29,751 nt of DNA, from IMG/VR virus record IMGVR_UViG_3300028844_000192, positions 1 through 29,751 of that record. One strand, given 5' to 3'. Below, in pieces: positions 9,701 to 16,231 of the stretch. The notes beneath the pieces were generated by a model, which did not search any database, had not been told where the DNA came from, and saw only the letters and a program-made list of their open reading frames with translations. Numbering within the stretch: the stretch's first letter is position 1; each line of letters opens with the position of its first letter. A program made the translations under genes and the position numbers. This DNA is from a virus.

Positions 9701-10689
9701 CTGCCAGAACCCGCTGTAATGTTTCTAGCTTCCCAGTACCATTTGCCAGATGACACAGCAAATGTGGAGTTTTGCGTACCGTTGTTACCAGCGGTTAAAG
9801 CACGAAGATTTCCTTCAGATGGCGCATTGTATGCGTATTTGTCTAAAGTATTCCAAACACAGAACGAGTTGGTCGGGCTATCCAGAATAATATCGCTGGC
9901 AGATATGTTGTAAGCATCATAATTGTTGCTTCCGGCTTGGTCGGCAAAAACATCAGGGTCAGAACCATTGTCTGTAAAGCTGTCTGAAGAAAACGTCAGG
10001 TAGTATCCATTAGTGCCGTATGCGCCATCTGCTGTGTTGTATGCTTTCGGCACCCACACACCGTTGTTGTCCTCGCCAAAGCTGGTGGCGTCTAGGGCAG
10101 TGCCGTCAATGAAGTTAACCTCTGCCAAATATCCATCTAGGCATTTAAAAGAGTTTGTTGCGGCATAACCAATCGAATTGTTTCTACCGCTGACATTCAT
10201 ATTTGTAGATAAATCAAGAGATGGGTATATGCTACCACTTACAGCCGCAAGGGTTTGAATTTGTCCATTTACATAAAGATTTACACGTTCACTATCAATT
10301 GCTTGTGTGGTATCAACAGCATAAACAATATGATACCAAGCCCCTACATCACGAAAAACAGCCGATGTGATGTGCTGAAACCTGTTTGAACTGCTGTTGC
10401 GTTCCTGTGCAAACAGTGTGTCTGTGCTGTTAAAGTAAAGCGCAAAAGAACTTCCAGTCGTGCCTTCAGAAAAGATAGCTTGCAACGTGCCTAAATTTCC
10501 ACGTTTGACCCAGCCACTCCAAGTCCATTTTTGTCTGTCACCAGTGCTGGCAACACGGTTCAAATAATGGTCATCTGCATCATTAAAACGCAGAGACTGG
10601 TTAATGCTGTAGGGATATACTACATTACCACCACCACCTGCAGAAGTAGCACCAGATGAAAACCAAAATGGACTATTAGTCAAACTCAT
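6754..10689 (-). CDS. Giant tail fibre / receptor-binding candidate with two LamG-SPRY modules (1311 aa)
   Basis: Probably the main adhesin. Two copies of a LamG-like then SPRY-like unit are visible. Copy 1 starts near residue 30 (SLRFNDADDHYL, WTWSGWVKR, WYHIVYAVDTTQ) and ends near 490 with DFYYTPPSGFLAL. Copy 2 starts near 540 (SLRFNNSDSSFL, MTYSGWIKR, WYHICVNVDTTQ) and ends near 975 with SFYYTPPTGSLAI. From about 985 a third region begins with FVWIKNRS and ends with FLSNGFKLR and AFAEQPFKYANAR; I recall this C-terminal domain from many marine phage fibres. The GC content is about 45-55% over much of the first module and the last few hundred bases, but near 30% across copy 2, so the gene looks mosaic. 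It carries only a short hydrophobic N-terminus (SPFWFSSG) that may bind the tail. Confidence 0.8.
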   Translation of the reverse strand: MSLTNSPFWFSSGATSAGGGGNVVYPYSINQSLRFNDADDHYLNRVASTGDRQKWTWSGWVKRGNLGTLQAIFSEGTTGSSFALYFNSTDTLFAQERNSSSNRFQHITSAVFRDVGAWYHIVYAVDTTQAIDSERVNLYVNGQIQTLAAVSGSIYPSLDLSTNMNVSGRNNSIGYAATNSFKCLDGYLAEVNFIDGTALDATSFGEDNNGVWVPKAYNTADGAYGTNGYYLTFSSDSFTDNGSDPDVFADQAGSNNYDAYNISASDIILDSPTNSFCVWNTLDKYAYNAPSEGNLRALTAGNNGTQNSTFAVSSGKWYWEARNITAGSGSVVRFIGIAQEDTRISLTPYTNADCYLYYAGTGNIYNGGNQGSYGDTWGAIGDIIGVAFDADTGAIWFSKNGTWQNSATAAEIAAGTTTNAAFTGLSGTFVMMVSKTGGTSSNDPHHANFGQDSTFAGDATTGSANAADDNGIGDFYYTPPSGFLALAASSLPEPAIGPQQASGQQADNYFETMLYTGNGAVQHIGSGGAQHPINVTTIDNSLRFNNSDSSFLSYQPGDNGDTQKMTYSGWIKRTNTSKYQMLLQAVDSQYDSIWIEPTNSKLQVILGSTSTAIVKTNITFIDTSKWYHICVNVDTTQATDTDRIKIWVDGDLQTLDTSGGGYPTQNAVFAAWFKSNITHRINFEGGSTYGSGYFAEVHVAEGTTYDMDNFGQYGSNGYWIPKTVSGITYGDEGFYLDFSDNSTASALGTDSSGNTNNFSATNIATTDQTGDSPTQNFNTLDPSRSGTDDLSEGNLLFTEGNGLQRQTVSTFFIPNIESSTLWYVECKPDNGYSFGIGPEATATGAGNTTSHTGFITYYSNGSLYLDTSSSAYGASYNETNLLSMVIGNGQIEFFKDNVSQGVALTGLTGDYRVVSWAAGSAGEGIAFNFGQDDSFCGYRTPSNGSQAADANGYGSFYYTPPTGSLAIVDDNIPQEGIASPDFVWIKNRSRASISNVLQDSVRGIGDNGINFNTLISDTTGAEFNQSDADGVSSLDANGFTVGYTNSNAWNNSGDTYAAWTWKAGGKANTFNIDGTGYATIAASPISDGTIALTGLSANTTSGFSIASYTGTGSNGTIAHGLSEAPELIIVKNRDDTSNWPVYSKFIGAANRLYLDLTNGSGAASTLWNSTAATNQVFSVGTSNLSNGNTDEMIAYCFHSVDGFSKVGSYVGNGSSDGTFVYTGFRPAFVLTKEASSTSGWNLRDNKRSPENVVNEALQADTNGTELTSGYDVDFLSNGFKLRTSLSDSNTSGQTYIYLAFAEQPFKYANAR

Positions 10690-10700
10690 TTATATAACTC

Positions 10701-13079
10701 CTATGCGAAAGCTTTTGTAGCTGCGCCTAAATAAACTGTACCTGTAACTTCTACGTAATACGGAACAATATCTACTGCATCTGCAGCAGTTGATAATGTA
10801 ATTCCTGAACCACCTGCAGTCTTATACTCAGAACCAAGTGAAAGCAATCTAGTTCCTGTTGCATCCTGTTTGAATACAAACACACCTGCCATTCCACCTA
10901 CTTCTGTAGTAGGATTACCAAGTGTCATGTCACCTACTAATGTCCATGTAAAGCTATTGTATGAACTAAAGTCAGGTGTTGTTGTAGCATTAACAGATGC
11001 TGTATTTACAGCATTTACTATATTACCAGTTAATGTGCCTCCTGTCAAGGGTAAATAATTACTAATTGAAGTTGCTAAAGTTGCAGAAAGATTAGTAATA
11101 ACAGTATTAACTGAAGTAATAGCATTAGTATTAGTAGTAATATTAGTAGTATTATTATTAATACTTGTTGCCATAGTTGCAGATAAATTAGTAATAACAG
11201 TATTAATAGATGTAATGGCATTAATATTAGTAGTAATATTAGTATTACTATTGTCAATAGATGTAGCCATTGTAGCTGAAAGAGCAGCTACGGCAGCAGA
11301 TGAAGGAACACCAGATACAGAAATTACCCTACTATCATTAACATTAATACCAGTTCCACCACTATATACCAAAGAAGAACTAAATTGTGCAAATGTAATA
11401 TTAGTAGTGCCAAATGTAATTGTTCCTACATTACTGCAAATATATGCATTGCCTTCACTTGTATTACCTTCAGTAACAAGGAAATAAGAACCTTCATCAA
11501 GTCCTGTGTTGTCTCCCGGCTCATAACTATCTGCATCAGTAGCACGAGTAAGTACCCAGTTAGTAGAAGCAGATCCAATATTTGTTACTGTATAAACACC
11601 ATTTTGAGTTTGATCTGTTTGATTGTCTACTAAAACACGATCAGCCACAACCAGTGTAATACCATCTATTACAAGAGCAGCTTGAGAACCTGCATTAGTA
11701 AGGGTAGCTCCTACACCTGCTGTACCATTATTATATGTAGCATTAAGATTTGAAATACTTTCAACACGTACAGCATCATGAAAATGAATTGAAGAAGATG
11801 CTAAGTTATCTACATATTGTTTTGTTGCTGCTTCTTGAGTGGTTGTAGGTGCTCCTGCTAGTATTAAGGAACCTGTCATAGTACCACCTGCAAGTGGTAA
11901 ATGATTACCAATAGATGTTGCTAATGCGGCTGATACTGCTTCTAGTTGTGCTCCAGTTACAAAACCTGCACCATCACCTATAACTGTATTAATAGATGTA
12001 ATAGCATTAGTATTAGTAGTAATATTAGTAGTATTATTATTAATGGAAGTTGCCATAGTAGCTGACAATGCAGTAATAACACTATTAATTGAAGTAACAG
12101 CATTTGTATTTGTTGTGATGTTTGTATTAGAGTTATCAATGCTTGTAGCCATTGTTGCAGAAAGTGTAGCTACAGTAGCAGACATTGCAACATTGTCACC
12201 ACCAATTACGAATGATGTGGCAGACACAGTATCAAAAGACTGGTTAGCATCAATAACAATTGTACCAGAACCAGTTACACCTGTTACAGTTGTTGAGTTT
12301 TCTAACAGATGGATGCCAGTACCTGCAGTCATTGCAGTCATTGTACCTGCACCTGCAAGACCTGTAATATTAGAACCATCACCAAATAAGTATGTAGCAC
12401 TTACCACACTTGTTGAAATGTTACCTGCAGTAAGCTTACCTGTTATTGAGGTAGCTCCTGCAACTGTAAGAGTTCCAGTACTATTAATATCATTTGATAC
12501 TGACAACTTACCATCAATATTAGTAGCACCTACAACATTAAGTGTACCACTTACCGATACATTATTTTCTACTGTAAGAGAAGAACCACTAAATGTACCA
12601 CCTACAAAAGAATTAGCAGAAATAGTTGTTGTAGCTGTAACATCTGTAATTCTACCTTGAGCATTAATCGTTATGTTACTCATTGGGCCATATGTACCAG
12701 CCACTACAGAAGTATCTTCTAAAGCAAATGTAGGATTACCTGCAGTACCATTTGCATTAGTAATTGTAACTCCTGCAGAACCTACAAGTGTACGTCCATA
12801 CTTGTTATCACCTGATTCAGCTACAATACCTGTAACAGAAGCTGCACCTGTGGCTGCAGTATTAAGTTGTTCTGCAGTTGCATTAAGCTGTACACCATCA
12901 ATTTGAATTGTTCCTGTAAGGTTAATACCTGATTGTGAAATTTGTAATGTAGAGTTACGTCCCGCACCATCTTGAATAAAAACAAATTGACCTGATCCTA
13001 AACCATTATTATTTGAATCAGATGTTTGTAATAAGTTCCTATACGAATCTGCTATAAGTGTTCCAGTTAAATCTGCCAT
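10701..13079 (-). CDS. Repeat-rich tail fibre protein (792 aa)
   Basis: A trimeric fibre shaft by composition: Thr/Ser/Asn/Val/Gly-rich, almost no Lys/Arg, and several tandem motifs. I place the start at the ATG at 13079 (MADLTGTLIADSYRN) because it overlaps the stop of the gene before it as TAATG; an in-frame ATG at 13094 would add only five residues. Two arrays of a 32-residue unit (LSATMATSI..N) occur in the middle and near the C-terminus. Each is followed by the fibre motif LPL[AT]GGT[ML]TG. A QEAATKQYVDN segment, common in phage fibres, lies between them. The C-terminal 90 residues are a distinct beta domain. It shares no obvious sequence with the 1311-residue fibre encoded next. Confidence 0.75.
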   Translation of the reverse strand: MADLTGTLIADSYRNLLQTSDSNNNGLGSGQFVFIQDGAGRNSTLQISQSGINLTGTIQIDGVQLNATAEQLNTAATGAASVTGIVAESGDNKYGRTLVGSAGVTITNANGTAGNPTFALEDTSVVAGTYGPMSNITINAQGRITDVTATTTISANSFVGGTFSGSSLTVENNVSVSGTLNVVGATNIDGKLSVSNDINSTGTLTVAGATSITGKLTAGNISTSVVSATYLFGDGSNITGLAGAGTMTAMTAGTGIHLLENSTTVTGVTGSGTIVIDANQSFDTVSATSFVIGGDNVAMSATVATLSATMATSIDNSNTNITTNTNAVTSINSVITALSATMATSINNNTTNITTNTNAITSINTVIGDGAGFVTGAQLEAVSAALATSIGNHLPLAGGTMTGSLILAGAPTTTQEAATKQYVDNLASSSIHFHDAVRVESISNLNATYNNGTAGVGATLTNAGSQAALVIDGITLVVADRVLVDNQTDQTQNGVYTVTNIGSASTNWVLTRATDADSYEPGDNTGLDEGSYFLVTEGNTSEGNAYICSNVGTITFGTTNITFAQFSSSLVYSGGTGINVNDSRVISVSGVPSSAAVAALSATMATSIDNSNTNITTNINAITSINTVITNLSATMATSINNNTTNITTNTNAITSVNTVITNLSATLATSISNYLPLTGGTLTGNIVNAVNTASVNATTTPDFSSYNSFTWTLVGDMTLGNPTTEVGGMAGVFVFKQDATGTRLLSLGSEYKTAGGSGITLSTAADAVDIVPYYVEVTGTVYLGAATKAFA
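11058..11282 (-). repeat. Second 96-bp coding repeat array in the fibre gene
   Basis: Two full copies and one partial copy of a 32-residue unit starting LSATMATSI. Copies differ at a few positions (DNSNTN versus NNNTTN; NINAITSI versus NTNAITSV). The regular spacing of Ile and Val suggests a trimeric coiled coil or beta-prism shaft. Confidence 0.75.
11979..12164 (-). repeat. First 96-bp coding repeat array in the fibre gene
   Basis: Two copies of the same 32-residue unit as the array at 11058-11282, the second ending at NTVI before a GDGAGFVTG insert. The arrays lie about 700 bases apart and each precedes an LPLxGGTxTG motif, so the whole repeat-plus-motif block appears duplicated. Confidence 0.75.
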
Positions 13080-13363
13080 TATATTAAATTCCAATACTTT
13101 AAAGTGTTATTAAATGTTGTAGTTACAGAAAGCCACGTACTATTCCTATCATTATTAGCTTCTGGTCTAGCATCCCTAATAAAGTACCTTTCATCAATTC
13201 TAGGTGATTTATTTTGCGGATGACTTTTTAAATCATAAGATCCATCATAATCAGTAGGGCATTGCATCATACCCATAGTATTCTTTTTTAATTGATTTAG
13301 TTTATACCTAAAGCCACAAGTATCACAAATACCAAATACATTTTTTATTCCTGCAGAACTCAT
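13079..13363 (-). CDS. Small Cys-containing phage protein, incomplete zinc-ribbon (94 aa)
   Basis: The N-terminal half has the pattern GICDTCGFRYKLNQLKK (residues 11-27) then MQCPTDYDG (34-41) and SHPQ (about 47-50). I recall a widespread marine phage family with this layout, C-x2-C-G-F-x-Y, then C-x2-C-x-D and HPQ, located beside connector and fibre genes. Here only three Cys are present (residues 13, 16, 35): the expected fourth Cys is replaced in CPTD. Zinc binding is therefore uncertain unless a His or Asp supplies the fourth ligand. It is coupled by TAATG to both neighbours. Function unknown; probably a tail or fibre attachment component. Confidence 0.65.
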   Translation of the reverse strand: MSSAGIKNVFGICDTCGFRYKLNQLKKNTMGMMQCPTDYDGSYDLKSHPQNKSPRIDERYFIRDARPEANNDRNSTWLSVTTTFNNTLKYWNLI

Positions 13364-14034
13364 TATACCATAACCCTTGGTTTTAAGAAAATACTAACTC
13401 GTTCTCTATCCTCATCCATAGCTCTTTGTAATCTATCTTCATATTCTTGTTTAATCATAGCAATACGTGTTGCTTCAACGTTGGGACGTTTCATAGACAT
13501 ATAGTATGCAAGCCCTGAAGTAAGGCAGGGAAGAAATCTACGAGATATATCTGCATTTTGAATAGCAGATTTATTTACATCTTCCATATAAGATACAATT
13601 TCTAATTTAATTTGATCGGTATTGTTTTCTGGAAGAGGCCACAAGTGAACTACAGGATTGCCACGTTCATGTCTAACTGCATATTGTGTAGTACGACCTG
13701 TTTGACCCTTATTAGGAATCTTTAAATATTCTTGCATAGATATACGTTCAAGCTGTATATCTGTATTATCTCTATTATGAACAGCTTCAAGCACATCAAT
13801 AGTAGAAGATGCTAATGTAAAAGTAGTTACACTTGTTACCAAAGTTACTGCAGATGTATTAGCAGTCCATAGCATTACACCACGATTCTGCCAATCTTGT
13901 AGTAATAAATTAATAGATCTACGTGCAGACTTAGGCTCATGCCCCAATGTCTGCTCACCACCAATCATTTCCAAGGCTTCTTGAATAACCTCGTCAATGT
14001 CCATGTTAAAATCGTATGTACCTGAAGTAGCCAT
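13363..14034 (-). CDS. Head-tail connector-like protein (223 aa)
   Basis: Likely part of the neck. The N-terminal half reads FNMDIDEVIQEALEMIGGE, then KSARRSINLLLQDWQNRGVM (about residues 34-53) and LWTA, a pattern I know from marine phage connector/adaptor proteins (helical bundle, then a beta region). The middle is beta-rich (ERISMQEYLKIPNK, YAVRHERGNPVVHLWPLPEN). The C-terminal third is helical: YYMSMKRPN, then a charged EYEDRLQRAMDEDRERV helix. Length and layout are usual for such proteins, and the analogue would be a P22 gp4-type accessory factor, though similarity is by pattern only. It overlaps both neighbours by TAATG. Confidence 0.65.
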   Translation of the reverse strand: MATSGTYDFNMDIDEVIQEALEMIGGEQTLGHEPKSARRSINLLLQDWQNRGVMLWTANTSAVTLVTSVTTFTLASSTIDVLEAVHNRDNTDIQLERISMQEYLKIPNKGQTGRTTQYAVRHERGNPVVHLWPLPENNTDQIKLEIVSYMEDVNKSAIQNADISRRFLPCLTSGLAYYMSMKRPNVEATRIAMIKQEYEDRLQRAMDEDRERVSIFLKPRVMV

Positions 14035-14282
14035 TATGATTTACCTCTATTGCCTAAATCTTTTTTCTTGCCCTTATACTTTCCAGAAGTCCTTGCTACT
14101 AGGCCTCTGGCTTTTAATCGGGCTAAATTCGTTGCGCCAATCCTCATACCAGCACGGTGCCTTTGTAGCAACTCTGTTATTTTTATTTTTGGCTTTGCGT
14201 TTACGTTTTTCTTTTTCTTGACCGGATTCTTTTTTCCGGGCTTTACTATTTGTTGCCCAACGGATGAACGATTTATAGCCAT
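14034..14282 (-). CDS. Very basic small protein (82 aa)
   Basis: Not assigned to a characterised family. It is dominated by Lys and Arg with two or three acidic residues, and begins MAINRSSVGQQIVKPGKKNP. A helical middle segment (TELLQRHRAGMRIGATNLARLKARG, residues about 37-61, quoted here only as its extent) is flanked by unstructured Lys-rich tails. This looks like a nucleic-acid- or capsid-binding peptide. It is the last member of a run of basic genes and is joined to both neighbours by TAATG. The start MAINR resembles that of the capsid protein, probably by chance. Confidence 0.6.
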   Translation of the reverse strand: MAINRSSVGQQIVKPGKKNPVKKKKNVNAKPKIKITELLQRHRAGMRIGATNLARLKARGLVARTSGKYKGKKKDLGNRGKS

Positions 14283-14617
14283 TAATAAAGCCTATTATGA
14301 GAGCCAACTGAACCTCCCCTTTTTCTTAAACCTGTACGTTTTTTAATATCATTAATTTTATTAATTTTAAGTTTAATTTTTTCTGCAAGATCAGGTGTTG
14401 GATTTATTTTATATTTTTCTTTCATAATTTTTAGATCTTTTTTTGATCCTTGTAGTTCTTTATTTTGACCAGAAGTACGTAAATTTTTTGTTGCACTATC
14501 TATTCTTTTTTTACTAGGTAAACCCATACCTGATTTAACCTGTTCTTTTTTTGAAAGACTAGGTTTTTTCTTTTTAGCAAAATTTTTTGCACCTGTTTTT
14601 ATAACTTTACCTAGCAT
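14282..14617 (-). CDS. Basic protein ending in GGSVGSHNRLY (111 aa)
   Basis: Unknown function. It is Lys-rich throughout (for example KNFAKKKKPSLSKKEQ near residues 12-27) and has a helical central part (about 60-95). The last 15 residues, LRKRGGSVGSHNRLY, match the end of the gene encoded immediately upstream (MKKGGRVGTHNRLY). The rest of the two proteins is not clearly similar. Stop-start overlaps (TAATG) link it to both neighbours. The shared C-terminus looks like a tag for a common partner. A role in DNA condensation or in packing inside the head is inference from charge and position. Confidence 0.6.
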   Translation of the reverse strand: MLGKVIKTGAKNFAKKKKPSLSKKEQVKSGMGLPSKKRIDSATKNLRTSGQNKELQGSKKDLKIMKEKYKINPTPDLAEKIKLKINKINDIKKRTGLRKRGGSVGSHNRLY

Positions 14618-14916
14618 TAGTACAACCTATTATGTGTGCCAACTCTACCACCTTTTTTCATAACACTTGGTTTAGTTACTGGTTTATTAGCTTGTGATGC
14701 ATCATACAAATACTTTTGATATTCTTCCATTTCTTTTTTACGTACTGGTGAACGTTTAGGTTTTGTTTTCATAGAACCACCTGACTTCTTTTTCTTAGGT
14801 GTTATTTCTTTAATTTTAATTTTAGGTTTACGTCTTCCTTTTGGTAAAGGCCTAGTATCTTTTTTAGCCCCCATCATTTCTAATACTTTATCAAATTCAC
14901 TATAATCTACAGCCAT
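14617..14916 (-). CDS. Basic protein ending in GGRVGTHNRLY (99 aa)
   Basis: Unknown function. The N-terminus (MAVDYSEFDKVLEMMGAKK, residues 1-19) is helical and mildly acidic. The middle is Lys/Pro/Arg-rich (GRRKPKIKIKEITPKKKKSGG). A second charged helix covers residues 60-78 (KKEMEEYQKYLYDASQ). The end MKKGGRVGTHNRLY repeats the ending of the next gene, including the terminal HNRLY. An internal KSGGSM near residue 45 resembles the same GG motif. The start has no overlap but lies 12 bases after the upstream stop. Confidence 0.6.
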   Translation of the reverse strand: MAVDYSEFDKVLEMMGAKKDTRPLPKGRRKPKIKIKEITPKKKKSGGSMKTKPKRSPVRKKEMEEYQKYLYDASQANKPVTKPSVMKKGGRVGTHNRLY

Positions 14917-14928
14917 TACTTTTCCCCT

Positions 14929-15285
14929 TTATGCTTTACCATATTTCTTATGCGATTGAGTTTTTGGTGGGCTTTTCTTGCTACCACCCTTACCAGCCCA
15001 CAGAACTTTATCAGCCCAGTAAGCAGCAGACAACTTACCCTTCTTAATATTTTTTCCATGCCTTGACTTAAATGAAGCCCTAGCTGTTTTAGAATAATTA
15101 TGACCGTATCCCTTTTGCCCATAGTGAATAAGTTTAATTGTATCTCCCTCTTTGGCAAGAACCATCCCTTTTTTTTCAGGGCGTGTAGACTTACGAGGTT
15201 TATTAAATCCTGCAAACGTTGTACCACGATACTCAATCCTTCCTGATGGTAATCTTTTAACTCCGGGGAACTTGCTTTTGGTCAT
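14929..15285 (-). CDS. Basic conserved phage protein with SRHGKNI / AAYWADKVLW motif (118 aa)
   Basis: Conserved but of unknown function. The start MTKSKFPGVKRLPSGRIEYRG is followed by a beta-like segment with IKLIHYGQKGYGHNY (about residues 50-64), then FKSRHGKNIKKGKLSAAYWAD and KVLW (about 73-96). I recall related G-x-K-x-Y then RH-x(n)-W-x-W patterns in phage and giant-virus proteins; here the usual Cys of some relatives are absent. The C-terminus is Lys-rich. It begins in a TAATG overlap with the next upstream gene (15285-15542), so the two are probably made in fixed ratio. Confidence 0.6.
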   Translation of the reverse strand: MTKSKFPGVKRLPSGRIEYRGTTFAGFNKPRKSTRPEKKGMVLAKEGDTIKLIHYGQKGYGHNYSKTARASFKSRHGKNIKKGKLSAAYWADKVLWAGKGGSKKSPPKTQSHKKYGKA

Positions 15286-15542
15286 TATGCTTTCCTATAC
15301 TTTCTGGTTTTCTTTGCGATAGTTTTAGGCTGCTTAACAAATTGTTTTCCTTGTTTAGTTCCTTTTCTTTTTGCTGCCGAAGTCTTTTGGTATTCCTTGG
15401 CTGATAATGCCTTGATTGCCTTTGCTGGTAGGTATCTTTCCCCGGTAGCTTTTGGACCTTGAGTAGACGGTTTACCACTCTTGGTTTTCCACTTTTGCTT
15501 TGTCCAAGCCTTTAAACTCCTCTGTGGTTTTTTTAAAGTCAT
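15285..15542 (-). CDS. Highly basic conserved protein, second half of a DUF5872-like pair (85 aa)
   Basis: By my count 23 Lys and 5 Arg among 85 residues against two acidic residues, so the net charge is about +26. The central pattern SLKAWTKQKWKTKSGKP, then GERYLPAKAIKALSAKEY and KQGKQFVKQP (residues about 9-76), matches the C-terminal half of bacterial proteins I recall as DUF5872 (name from memory). In those the first half is a YTKP..GQWSARKAQ domain; here that half is a separate gene at 16232-16534. The ATG is preceded by AGGA and closely by a promoter-like element. Function unknown, possibly nucleic-acid binding. Confidence 0.65.
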   Translation of the reverse strand: MTLKKPQRSLKAWTKQKWKTKSGKPSTQGPKATGERYLPAKAIKALSAKEYQKTSAAKRKGTKQGKQFVKQPKTIAKKTRKYRKA

Positions 15543-15552
15543 ATTTTATCCT

Positions 15553-15581
15553 ATTATAACATTAACTGTTTATATTTACAA
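15553..15581 (-). promoter_or_regulatory. Promoter-like element with shared 18-base motif
   Basis: On the minus strand: TTGTAA (-35-like, 15576-15581), 17-base spacer, TATAAT (15553-15558) with TG one base upstream (extended -10). It overlaps the 18-base motif at 15565-15582, which recurs at 23529-23546. A start about 7 bases downstream would leave only a few leader bases before the ATG at 15542, which is a caveat: it may serve distal genes or act as a binding site. Confidence 0.45.
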
Positions 15582-15683
15582 TGTGTTGACAAGAAAACAA
15601 AAAGCTAGTACAATAGCTAAACTATAATATCCTAAGACAATTAAAGATGCTAAACTTAATACCTTTAAACTTTTTTGTACCAT
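15576..15683 (-). CDS. 35-residue single-pass membrane microprotein
   Basis: An open frame of 35 codons starts at the ATG at 15683 (MVQKSLKVLSLASLIVLGYY) and ends in TAA at 15576-15578. The ribosome site AAGGAG lies 8 bases before the start, which is one of the best in the window. After a short basic N-terminus nearly all residues are hydrophobic (about 8-33), so it should span the membrane once. It fills most of a gap otherwise without a gene, between the 164-residue membrane protein and the basic cluster. It could be a holin-like or regulatory peptide; nothing in the sequence decides this. Confidence 0.5.
   Translation of the reverse strand: MVQKSLKVLSLASLIVLGYYSLAIVLAFCFLVNTL
15586..15614 (+). 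promoter_or_regulatory. Consensus-like sigma70 promoter on the opposite strand
   Basis: TTGACA (15586-15591), a 17-base spacer, and TACAAT (15609-15614) on the plus strand, where no gene is accepted. Transcription would run antisense to the 35-residue and 164-residue genes. The match is strong (11 of 12 bases) but a single match in AT-rich DNA can occur by chance. Confidence 0.35.
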
Positions 15684-15713
15684 ATAACATTCTCCTTTTA
15701 AAAAAATATTATA

Positions 15714-16208
15714 TCATATTTCTAAAGCATTTGCTACTGTAATCATAAGAAAAATAAAAAAGGATACTACCATTAATATTACACCACCTATGATTGCTCC
15801 AGCTTTAATTGTTTCCTCTATTTCTTTTTGTCTTTTTAGTTCTTTCTTTCTTTCTATTGCTGCTTGTTCTTTTGCTTCTTGTATTCTTTTTGATCTTTCA
15901 TCTACAATACTTTGCCATGTACCCGGACCAAAACGTAAATCAACTAGTGTCCTCATTTCATTTATTTTTTCTTGTGCAATCCTTGCATCTATAATTTCTT
16001 GTGCAACTGATTTAATTCCGAATTGATCTCCTAACTTAACACCAGAATTTTTAGAACGTGACTTTTGTACTTGTTGTTCACCTGTTAAAAGATTATCTAT
16101 TTGTCCCGCTATAGTTCCTATATCTTTTGCAGTATTAATATTATCCTTAATAAATTTAACAGATTGCTGGACAAGGGCAATACCTGTCAGAACTTCTGCT
16201 ACGACCAT
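15714..16208 (-). CDS. Conserved phage protein with C-terminal membrane helix (164 aa)
   Basis: Residues 1-40 form a helix (MVVAEVLTGIALVQQSVKF). A conserved core follows: LGDQFGIKSVAQEIIDARIA (59-78), then NEMRTLVDLRFGPGTWQSIV (83-102) and DERSKRIQEAKEQ. A charged helix rich in Lys/Glu (110-135) precedes one hydrophobic segment at about 137-159 (GAIIGGVILMVVSFFIFLMI), which ends near the C-terminus. I recall this LRFGPGTWQ family from many marine phages, without known function. The ribosome site (AGGGGA) supports the start. A tail-anchored membrane protein acting late in infection, or a virion component with a hydrophobic tail, are both possible. Confidence 0.7.
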   Translation of the reverse strand: MVVAEVLTGIALVQQSVKFIKDNINTAKDIGTIAGQIDNLLTGEQQVQKSRSKNSGVKLGDQFGIKSVAQEIIDARIAQEKINEMRTLVDLRFGPGTWQSIVDERSKRIQEAKEQAAIERKKELKRQKEIEETIKAGAIIGGVILMVVSFFIFLMITVANALEI

Positions 16209-16231
16209 GATTATCCCCTATCATTAGATCT

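Noticed and set aside
12043-12660. A 205-codon open frame on the plus strand opposite the repeat fibre
   Set aside because: It is the antisense of a Thr/Ser/Asn-rich coding sequence, which leaves long open frames by composition. It has no ribosome site and no recognisable motif.
14034-14282. Homology between the MAINRSS start of this protein and the MAINRAS start of the capsid protein
   Set aside because: The similarity stops after about seven residues, and the rest of the proteins share nothing.
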